A stretch of 20,524 bases of DNA from Candidatus Pacearchaeota archaeon (lineage in GTDB: Archaea; Nanobdellota; Nanobdellia; Pacearchaeales; GW2011-AR1): the NCBI GenBank assembly GCA_003554465.1, contig PWGL01000036.1, forward strand, positions 1 through 20,524. The letters run 5' to 3'. Positions 12,305 through 20,524 of the stretch are shown here, one piece after another. The translations under genes were made by a program, and so were the position numbers. A model generated the notes under the pieces. That model ran no database searches. It saw only the letters and a program-made list of their open reading frames with translations, and was not told where the DNA came from. Every line of letters begins with the position of its first letter. Position 1 is the stretch's first letter.

Positions 12305-13192
12305 TTAATATTTCTCCGGATAAAGTTTTATATCTTTAATTTTCTTTTTATTTATAGTTATTAATGTGTTGCATTTTGACCCAAAACCTGAATTTATGAT
12401 TAAAGTTTTTCCAATTTTAACTTCATCAAAATGTTCATGCATATGGCCTCCTATAAATAGCTCAGGTGAATACTTTTTTATTAAGTCTTTAGCTGCTATA
12501 GACCCATAATTTTCTCCGCATCTAAATGAATTTTTATCAGTTATTTTATCTACTCCTGTATTGAATGGAACATTATGACTTAAAAAAATAGTAATCTTAT
12601 TTTTATTCCTTTCCTTAAATAATTCACCAAGAGCTTTTTTTAACTCTTCATATCTTTCTTTCAAAAATTCTAATTCTTCCTTGTCATATTTTTCTTTATT
12701 TTCTTTAGTTTGAGGAAATTCTGGTCCCGTAGATTCACCATAACCTATAATTTGAAAATTTTCATCCTCAATTAGGGCCATATCTATATTTATTATATTT
12801 TCAAAATCTTCTTTCAATTCTGAAAAATGGTCTTTTCTCAAATATTTCCAATCGCTATCCGGATCGGGCACCCAGTCCCAATTTCCCGGAACTATATATA
12901 CTGGTTTACCTAATGAGTTTAGCTTTTCTAAAACCTTTTTCCCATCTCTTAAAGATTTTTTTATTTCTTTCTTTGCATTTCTCTTCCCTATAATTTCATA
13001 CCACTCTAAACTTCCCCCCTCTTCGTCTTTATCTTTAGCTGCCTTGAATATATATTCTCTTATGCCATCAGAACAAAAATCACCAGGTGCCAGAACAATA
13101 TCATAATCTTTATAATGGATTTTAGGCATTTGACCGTGCAAATCTCCAATAGCTAGAATTTTAATACTTTGATTAGAATTTTCATTAGCCAT
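12305..13192 (-). CDS. Calcineurin-like metallophosphoesterase
   Basis: A 295-residue protein with the whole two-metal phosphoesterase set in order: GDLHG (about residues 17-21), LAPGDF, PGNWDW (GNxD/E motif), FLSHN and GGHMHEH. This core cleaves phosphomonoesters or phosphodiesters. A long Lys/Glu-rich helical insertion (about residues 170-197) lies before SHN. It is cytosolic, with no signal peptide. The substrate is not determinable; related single-domain archaeal proteins are often uncharacterised. It is upstream of cysS with a short gap (24-39 nt) and downstream of the pilin-like gene (37 nt), suggesting a shared transcript. Confidence 0.9.
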   Translation of the reverse strand: MANENSNQSIKILAIGDLHGQMPKIHYKDYDIVLAPGDFCSDGIREYIFKAAKDKDEEGGSLEWYEIIGKRNAKKEIKKSLRDGKKVLEKLNSLGKPVYIVPGNWDWVPDPDSDWKYLRKDHFSELKEDFENIINIDMALIEDENFQIIGYGESTGPEFPQTKENKEKYDKEELEFLKERYEELKKALGELFKERNKNKITIFLSHNVPFNTGVDKITDKNSFRCGENYGSIAAKDLIKKYSPELFIGGHMHEHFDEVKIGKTLIINSGFGSKCNTLITINKKKIKDIKLYPEKY

Positions 13193-13229
13193 AATAAATG
13201 AAAAATTTAGAAGTATAAAAAGTTTGAGG

Positions 13230-13793
13230 TTAACACATATTCATAGTTAATGTTCCTGCATGAGTTACATCTACATATGCTCTCCTAGTTTGTTCTGTAC
13301 CTGTATCTAGATTTTTAACCTGATAATCTATTCTTATTGTTGTGTCCGGAACATTATCTGGTATATTCATAACTAATGCTGGAGCAGTTGTGCTGTCTCC
13401 AGGAATAACATCCCATTCTCCTCCAGAGTCCATTATCCATCCCTTAACAGTATCTGTATCTGCCCCACCAATACTTTCTACTTCGGGGACTATTTCATAT
13501 TTTGTCTCACTACTGACAGTTATCTCGCATCCAGTATTTCTCCTACCCCCTCCAGCAAGAGTAATTTCCTGATTACCTTCTCCTATACATCTAACACCAT
13601 ATTCACCACTACCAAACATATTTATAACTTCATTCCTTACTCCCTGATCAATTTCAGTAGTAATTTGTAAACCTGAACACATAATAGTCCTAATAAGAAC
13701 CATACCCATTATTAACATAGTCATAGCTAAAACTATTATAACAATAGTTCCTATAGATAACTCCATAGCACCCTTATTACCTCTTTTTATCAT
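13230..13793 (-). CDS. Type IV pilin-like protein with class III signal peptide
   Basis: About 187 residues from the preferred ATG at 13793 (MIKRGNKGA). A basic start, then MELSIGTIVIIVLAMTMLI, gives the short positive leader plus hydrophobic helix that prepilin peptidases (FlaK/PibD) recognise; cleavage would fall in KG/AM or close to it. The rest (about 35-187) is Gly/Thr/Val-rich with many beta strands and four Cys, as expected for an extracellular pilin or archaellin-like domain. The further-upstream ATG at 13841 is rejected because the TATA box lies between it and 13793. Neighbouring genes do not include a pilus ATPase, so the machinery must be elsewhere. Confidence 0.8.
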   Translation of the reverse strand: MIKRGNKGAMELSIGTIVIIVLAMTMLIMGMVLIRTIMCSGLQITTEIDQGVRNEVINMFGSGEYGVRCIGEGNQEITLAGGGRRNTGCEITVSSETKYEIVPEVESIGGADTDTVKGWIMDSGGEWDVIPGDSTTAPALVMNIPDNVPDTTIRIDYQVKNLDTGTEQTRRAYVDVTHAGTLTMNMC

Positions 13794-13813
13794 ATTCTTT
13801 TCAATGTTTCTTA

Positions 13814-13823
13814 TTTTATAAAT
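13814..13823 (-). promoter_or_regulatory. TATA box of the pilin-like gene
   Basis: ATTTATAAAA is centred 25 nt upstream of the ATG at 13793. It also lies downstream of the alternative ATG at 13841, which rules that start out. Confidence 0.6.
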
Positions 13824-13850
13824 CTTCCGGATTTTTTGCAAATTAGTCAG

Positions 13851-13859
13851 ATTTAAAAA
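13851..13859 (+). promoter_or_regulatory. TATA box of the cyclophilin gene
   Basis: ATTTAAAAA is centred about 26 nt before the ATG at 13881, with no Shine-Dalgarno; leaderless mRNA is predicted. It forms a divergent pair with the pilin promoter. Confidence 0.5.
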
Positions 13860-13880
13860 GAAAGTACCTCTCCCAATTCT

Positions 13881-14420
13881 ATGAATGGAAAAATGATATT
13901 TTCAATTATGTTAATTTTTTTAATAGTAGGGATTTTATTTTTGGTTATGAGGAATCAAAAAGATAGGACAAAAGTTTTGTTGGAAACAAATGAGGGAGAT
14001 ATACTAATAGCATTATATTCAGAGACAGTTATAACCTCTGGGAACTTTGAAAATTTAGTTAGAGAGGAAATTTATAAAGATGTCATATTTCATAGGGTTA
14101 TTGATGGTTTTATGATTCAAGGGGGGGATCCAACCGGAACTGGTCGTGGAGATCCAAATATTCCGAAAATAAAAGATGAATTTGAGGGAAAACAGGAAAA
14201 TAATAGGGGAACAATTGCAATGGCAAATGCAGGTCCTAATGCTGGAAGCAGTCAATTTTTTATCAATGTTGCGGACAATAATTTTTTAGACGGTAAACAT
14301 CCTGTCTTTGGAGAAGTTATTGAAGGGATGGATATAGTAGATAGTATAGCCAAAGTTTCAACAGATGATAGAGATAGGCCATTAGAAGAAGTTAGGATAA
14401 ATAATGCGAAGATCTCGTAA
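13881..14420 (+). CDS. Membrane-anchored cyclophilin-type peptidyl-prolyl isomerase
   Basis: 179 residues. One N-terminal membrane helix (about 5-23) places the enzyme outside the cell as an anchored protein, or acts as an uncleaved signal. The rest is cyclophilin: LLETNEGDILIALY, the active-site block VIFHRVIDGFMIQGGDPTGTG, then GTIAMANAGPNAGSSQFFINVADNNFLDGKHPVFGEVIEGMD. Conserved catalytic Arg (in FHRV), Phe, Gln (QGGD), SQFFI and His (HPVFG) are present, so it should be active. Secreted prolyl isomerases assist folding of surface proteins; the pilin-like gene is divergent next to it. The gene is monocistronic, with tRNA-Phe downstream on the opposite strand. Confidence 0.95.
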   Translation: MNGKMIFSIMLIFLIVGILFLVMRNQKDRTKVLLETNEGDILIALYSETVITSGNFENLVREEIYKDVIFHRVIDGFMIQGGDPTGTGRGDPNIPKIKDEFEGKQENNRGTIAMANAGPNAGSSQFFINVADNNFLDGKHPVFGEVIEGMDIVDSIAKVSTDDRDRPLEEVRINNAKIS

Positions 14421-14472
14421 TTTTAAGGATATCCTAAAATCATTTATTATAAAATTTATGGTATATTTTTTA

Positions 14473-14574
14473 TGGGTCGGGTGGGAATTGAACCCACGAC
14501 TCCATGATATCTGTTGGTTTTGATTATTCAAATTCCAACTTCAGTCATGTGCTCTCCCACTGAGCTACCGACCC
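14473..14574 (-). tRNA. trnF: tRNA-Phe(GAA) with a 30-nt intron
   Basis: Acceptor GGGTCGG/CCGACCC, discriminator A and no encoded CCA; D arm GCTC-AGTGGGA-GAGC; anticodon stem CATGA/TCATG; T arm GTGGG-TTCAATT-CCCAC. The loop reads CTGAAG then A, so the anticodon is GAA (14540-14542). A 30-nt intron (14509-14538) sits in the canonical position after base 37; its ends TTGG and CCAA pair to form the helix expected for a bulge-helix-bulge splice site. The mature tRNA is 72 nt plus CCA. Confidence 0.95.
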
Positions 14575-14664
14575 CCCTTTAATGTATTCAGTGAAATAAT
14601 AAGAGTTTAAAAAACTTGCGAGATAAGCTAAATAGGATTGCTAATAAATATATTAAAAAAATAA

Positions 14665-15036
14665 ATGTGGCAAGTTGGGAATAGGCCACATTCTGTTGTT
14701 CCTCCTTAAATAAGGAAAGGAACAAACTAACATTCATCTTTGCAGCACGAAGCCTTGCATCAGTGAAGTTGCCAATCCTAATTTTTAGGATTTCAGGAAA
14801 TAATTCCTGACGTTTCATCAAATCTTTCCTTTCAGCTCTTTTCATAATTCATTGCTCCAGGAAAGCTGTGTCGTTTCTGTGACAGAGCTCTAACCTCTCG
14901 GCAGACCTCTTCCGAGGCTCACAAGACATTACACAAAATTGTAAAGGATGTGTGGACCTTCCTCAAGATTAGCTTTGAGATTCCAAAGCTTATCAATTTA
15001 ATGACAAATCTTGAAGTTAGTTACCCAACTTGCTTA
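14665..15036 (-). ncRNA. rnpB: RNase P RNA
   Basis: On the minus strand the ends GCAAGTTGGG (15024-15033) and CCCAACTTGC (14670-14679) form a perfect 10-bp P1 helix. CR-I appears as GAGGAAGGTCCACACATC and CR-V as ACAGAATGTGGCCTATTC; GGAAGGTCCACA pairs with TGTGG-CCT-A-TTCC as the P4 core with one bulge. ACAGAAAC in the middle fits further conserved P RNA sequence. The total length of about 370 nt is normal. It processes the 5' ends of tRNAs, together with archaeal Rpp proteins that are not in the window. Exact ends are estimated from P1. A TATA box lies at 15055-15064. Confidence 0.93.
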
Positions 15037-15054
15037 AATAATAACTATAGGAAC

Positions 15055-15064
15055 ATTTATAAAA
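15055..15064 (-). promoter_or_regulatory. TATA box of the RNase P RNA gene
   Basis: TTTTATAAAT on the minus strand is centred about 26 nt upstream of the P1 5' strand, the expected spacing for transcription to start at the mature 5' end. Confidence 0.6.
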
Positions 15065-15362
15065 CTTTCTGTAACTATATAATAGTAAAAAACAACATGC
15101 AAAATGGCAAAAAGTAAATCTACAAAAACAGTTTATGTGGGGAATTTGACAAGTCTTTAATACTTGCAAGAAAAGGGGTTCAACTCAATTATCGTATATA
15201 TTTATTAAAAAGGTTGTTATCTATTTTAATTTAGAAGGCGAAATGAAGAATTTCTTTTTTGAATTCGAAAAAATGATTTTCCGCCCCGTTTCAAAGGATT
15301 AAAGCTTCAATCGAATTTGTACATATCGACAGCTTTTTAAATTGCTGTTTCTATTATTTTCT
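15065..15362. other. Intergenic region between rnpB and the anchored protein
   Basis: No certain gene. A TATA-like TATATAAT (15076-15083) precedes an 18-codon open frame (15104-15160) whose product begins MAKSKSTKTVYVGNL, faintly like the first strand of an RRM, but it stops at once and no other frame continues an RRM. CTTTTTAAATT (15333-15343) is the TATA box of the next gene. The rest is AT-rich with no repeat or RNA structure that I can support. Confidence 0.4.
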
Positions 15363-16043
15363 ATGGCGCGTAAAAATTATATTTATTTCGCGATACTTGT
15401 TATCTTAGCAATTGTTATTATTTCCTTGATTGTAGGAACCCCCCAACAAGAACGAGATATTAGGGAAAGATCTACCACCTTAATTTTTAGTTTAAGAGAA
15501 GATTATTCAGGAAATTATCTTGGACCTATTACTTATTATAATGAAACTGATAGTTATGTTTCTTCTTACACTATGGCTTTATTTGATTATTGTGAAACTG
15601 AAATAACTGAGAATTGGGTATGTAAGGAAGATGAAGAAACTGGAGAGGAAGAGTGTTATTGTAAATACGATAAAACTCTAAGTAAAGAATTATGTCGTGA
15701 TAGCGAAGAAGAGATTTGTTTTGATATGGATTCAGATAAAATCCTGGATCAGGGAGGAGTCAAAAAACTACCAAATAATTATTATGCAGTGATTTATCCT
15801 AGTGTAGAAGAAATGGTTGAAAGATTTGCAGTTTTGGACAAATCAATAGACGCAAAATCAGAGGGGATGAGAACACCTGGAGATTCAATACCTATGTCGT
15901 ATGAAGAATTTGATAATTATGTACTTGATGAAAATCCTTTGTCTGAAGCATATTTCTGCGACGAACCACAAGGTAACTTAGATTCTGTTGCAAAGGACTT
16001 ATCTCAAGGCAAGATACCAGTTACTTGTAAAGAAATAATCTAA
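15363..16043 (+). CDS. Hypothetical membrane-anchored, Cys-containing extracellular protein
   Basis: 226 residues from the ATG at 15363 (MARKNYIY). An upstream in-frame TTG at 15342 is rejected because the TATA box (15333-15343) overlaps it and is centred 25 nt before 15363. One hydrophobic helix (about 7-26) is followed by an acidic exterior domain with seven or so Cys between about 80 and 125 (FDYCETEI, NWVCKED, EECYCKYD, ELCRDSEEEICFD), suggesting disulfides or a small metal site, and two more Cys near the end. No recognised family. It stands alone between rnpB and repeat copy C. A lineage-specific surface protein is the best guess. Confidence 0.7.
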   Translation: MARKNYIYFAILVILAIVIISLIVGTPQQERDIRERSTTLIFSLREDYSGNYLGPITYYNETDSYVSSYTMALFDYCETEITENWVCKEDEETGEEECYCKYDKTLSKELCRDSEEEICFDMDSDKILDQGGVKKLPNNYYAVIYPSVEEMVERFAVLDKSIDAKSEGMRTPGDSIPMSYEEFDNYVLDENPLSEAYFCDEPQGNLDSVAKDLSQGKIPVTCKEII

Positions 16044-16123
16044 AAAAAATTGCCCACCAAAATCATTTTAAAAAAGAAATAAAAAGATAACAAAAGTTCT
16101 TAAGAGATACAAGAGAATGCATA

Positions 16124-16196
16124 TGATAACTTTGAATTTTTGCCTTCGGCATCGCTGCACTAAAATTCAATCCCTGTAAGTTTTCGGGAGAGTTAA
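16124..16196. repeat. Hairpin preceding repeat copy C
   Basis: TTGAATTTT and AAAATTCAA form 9-bp arms (near 16132-16170) enclosing the mini-hairpin TGCC-TTC-GGCA. Similar short stems with a TTC-type loop precede or follow copies A and B, so this belongs to the repeat's wider context. A GGGAGAG string follows before the repeat core. Confidence 0.45.
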
Positions 16197-16278
16197 ACAG
16201 CGAGTAAACAGCTCGGAACTTGCAGTTTCTTCCATCCAAATTCCTCACTATGTTCGGAACTTATCTTACCCGCATACG
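16197..16278. repeat. Structured dispersed repeat, copy C
   Basis: Third copy. The left part AAACAGCGAGTAA is kept, but the left arm is altered after it (AACAGCTCGG replaces GATATTCCAG). The inner hairpin reads GGAAC-TTGCA-GTTTC, a third version of the stem around the same loop. From CCATCCAAATTCC to CTTACCCGCATA it is identical to copy B. It lies immediately upstream of the next gene, whose normal start codon is missing. Confidence 0.78.
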
Positions 16279-16298
16279 ATAATTATAATATTGTTAAA

Positions 16299-16736
16299 TT
16301 GCAACCTAGAAATAGTGGAAAAGGGTATAGAATAGGTATACCTAAACATCATTTTAACCAAATTTTAGGAAGAACACAATATGTTCTCGGAAAAGTTGTA
16401 GATGACGTTGAGAAATTTCTTTGTGGATCTGAAAGATGCAAATTACCTGAAATTTATTTATTTCCAAAAAGATTTACATCTGCAGACAATTGTTTTGATT
16501 TGCTTACAGATAGAATGACTATTTACTCTTTAGTTGGGAATCATGGTCTTGATTTTCCAGATAAAGAAGAAGAACATCTTAAGAAACTAAATCCTAATGA
16601 CGCAGTAGTATGTGATTTAGATGATTTACATAGGATAACTTTACCTGATGAAATAGGAAAAGGTCTGGAAGATAAGGTAGAATTGGTTCCAAGTAAAGGT
16701 TTAAATTTCTTATATTTAAAAAACCATAAAGCTTAA
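16299..16736 (+). CDS. Hypothetical protein with AbrB-like C-terminus, start uncertain
   Basis: 145 codons from a TTG, the only plausible in-frame start; no ATG or GTG lies between the last upstream stop, inside repeat copy C, and this point. The open frame runs from within the repeat, so the repeat may have replaced the original 5' end. The C-terminal 40 residues, DLHRITLPDEIGKGLEDKVELV, resemble a SpoVT/AbrB or MraZ-like swapped-hairpin DNA-binding strand set (R-I-T-L-P pattern), a tentative reading only. Cys at about 42 and 47 (FLCGSERCK) may pair. Convergent with the 23S rRNA gene. Could be an intact accessory gene or a truncated remnant. Confidence 0.5.
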   Translation: MQPRNSGKGYRIGIPKHHFNQILGRTQYVLGKVVDDVEKFLCGSERCKLPEIYLFPKRFTSADNCFDLLTDRMTIYSLVGNHGLDFPDKEEEHLKKLNPNDAVVCDLDDLHRITLPDEIGKGLEDKVELVPSKGLNFLYLKNHKA

Positions 16737-16808
16737 GCTAAGTAATATTTTTTATATTTAGTTTTTGCATTGATTTAAAAATGAATTCTTAGAAAACAAA
16801 TTACAAAA
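16737..16808. other. Spacer between the AbrB-like gene and the 23S 3' end
   Basis: AT-rich, with T-tracts for both convergent transcripts. No 5S rRNA or tRNA is present here. Confidence 0.4.
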
Positions 16809-19645
<2,837 letters not shown>

Positions 19646-19742
19646 CATTGACTGTAAGTCTCAGCTCCCCCCCCAATATTTTCCAATCAAGAGGTTCATT
19701 GAATGAATATGAAATTGATAATTTGATTTTTACTTTAATAAA

Positions 19743-19815
19743 TGGACCCGTCGGGATTTAAACCCGAGACCTCCGCCGTGCAAGGGCGGCGCTCTATCAA
19801 CTGAGCTACGGGCCC
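19743..19815 (-). tRNA. trnA: tRNA-Ala(UGC) in the rRNA spacer
   Basis: A 73-nt tRNA without intron: acceptor GGGCCCG/CGGGTCC, D arm GCTC-AGTTGATA-GAGC, anticodon arm CCGCC-CTTGCAC-GGCGG giving anticodon TGC, T arm TCGGG-TTTAAAT-CCCGA, discriminator A, no encoded CCA. A spacer tRNA-Ala between 16S and 23S is the usual archaeal arrangement and is transcribed with both. Confidence 0.98.
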
Positions 19816-19956
19816 AGTTGAAAGAGATATTCGAGTTTATTTTTAAACTTATTGATTCTTTTTCTTTGTTCAAAAGCCCAAAATTAAATTATTCTAATTT
19901 AATAAAAATTTATAGTAAGGCAATCCTAATTTCATCTTTAAACTTTTTTGAAAATT

Positions 19957-20524
19957 TAAGGAGGTGATCCATCCGCAGGTTCCCCTACGGGTACCTTGCG
20001 ACGACTTAACCTGCCTTGTCTCGTAAAGATTCGACCCAACGGGCCTCATCAATACAAAACTCGGTTGGTTTGACGGACAGTATGTGCGAGGGACCGGGAC
20101 TTATTCACCGCACTCTGATGAAGTGCGATTACTACGGATTCCATCGTCACGAGGCTGAGTTACAAACCTCGATCTGAACTAGGCTGTATATTAGGGATTA
20201 GCTTCTCCTTTCGGAGTCGCATCCCTCTGCATACAGCATTGCCGCGCGCGTGTTGCCCAGGGCATTCGGGTCATACTACCTAACGTAGCCCGCACCTTCC
20301 TCCTGGTTACCCAGGCAGTCTGCATAGAGTGCCTCTTTTTCAGATAGCAACTATGCACGCGGGTCTCGCCTGTTACCTGATTTAACAGGTCATCTCAAGA
20401 CACAGGCTGAAGTCGGCCATGCAACCCCTCTCAGCGTGTCAGGTAAGCCCTTTAGACTGACCTTCATTCTGCTGTCGGTCCTGGTAAGGTTCACGGTGTA
20501 AAATCTCATTGAACCGCACACGTC
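19957..20524 (-). rRNA. rrs: 16S rRNA, 3' part (continues past the window end)
   Basis: The 3' end is complete, minus strand GGATCACCTCCTT near 19957-19970, with the anti-Shine-Dalgarno CCTCC. About 568 nt of the 3' portion are present and the 5' two-thirds lie beyond the window. It precedes tRNA-Ala and 23S in transcription order. The sequence after the 3' end is AT-rich and contains no further gene before tRNA-Ala. Confidence 0.98.

Noticed and set aside
14588..14845. 85-codon minus-strand open frame
   Set aside because: It lies within the RNase P RNA and its 3' flank; P1, CR-I and CR-V show the region is an RNA gene.
15104..15160. 18-codon frame starting like an RRM (KTVYVGNL) behind a TATA-like box
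   Set aside because: It stops immediately and no other frame continues an RRM; too short to call a gene.
16197..16285. Integron attC site in repeat copy C (GTTAAAC before the core matches GTTRRRY)
   Set aside because: Copies A and B lack the match, the opposite end has no partner core site and no integrase is in the window; one chance match to a degenerate 7-mer is not evidence.

Overview
The window looks like AT-rich DPANN archaeal DNA, most likely from the Woesearchaeota/Pacearchaeota side. The basis is: archaeal/eukaryote-type ribosomal proteins (eS19, eL31, eL39), a Cbf5-type pseudouridine synthase, a form III RuBisCO, an archaeal RNase P RNA, an intron-containing tRNA-Phe, a 16S-tRNA-Ala-23S rRNA order, a class III signal-peptide pilin, and archaeal TATA boxes lying about 25 nt upstream of many start codons (leaderless mRNAs). 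The lineage is inferred from gene content and was not placed by a tree.

Layout. (1) 1-2200 is an accessory zone. A six-helix membrane protein (- strand) and an IDI-like Nudix protein (+ strand) sit between copies of a structured repeat, and each gene is bracketed by its own short exact inverted repeats. (2) 2208-4914 holds a SAM methyltransferase broken at an (AT)6 tract, an unknown 257-aa protein, and a Cbf5 gene broken at an A6 run. (3) 4964-9462 is a minus-strand block: rbcL (form III RuBisCO), an overlapping Ap4A-hydrolase-like Nudix gene, a CsaA-like tRNA-binding protein, a stand-alone NFACT-R protein and a YhbY/CRM protein. A new promoter with a two-hairpin leader then precedes eS19, eL39, eL31 and a 79-aa unknown. 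(4) 9637-10542 holds a 69-aa protein with a strong Shine-Dalgarno and a histidine phosphatase, on the + strand. (5) 10534-13793 (-) runs pilin-like protein, metallophosphoesterase, cysteinyl-tRNA synthetase and a cytochrome-b5-like membrane protein. (6) 13881-16736 holds an anchored cyclophilin, tRNA-Phe, RNase P RNA, an anchored cysteine-containing protein, a third repeat copy and a gene of uncertain start. (7) 16809-20524 (-) is the rRNA operon: the 3' part of 16S, tRNA-Ala(UGC), and a complete 23S flanked by a 17-bp processing stem. No 5S is seen next to it.

How the genes fit together. The core of the window is translation: rRNA, tRNA, RNase P, r-proteins, CysRS, Cbf5, and RNA-binding NFACT-R, YhbY and CsaA. 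RuBisCO heads the translation-related block and is coupled by overlap to a Nudix gene that could release AMP, the feedstock of the archaeal AMP-RuBisCO pathway (inference). The most unusual non-coding signal is the repeat family at about 45-119, 1345-1437 and 16197-16278, with a degenerate copy near 2090-2128. Its conserved TTGCA loop sits on a hairpin stem that changes on both sides, and together with the mirrored inverted repeats around single genes it gives a cassette-like organisation.
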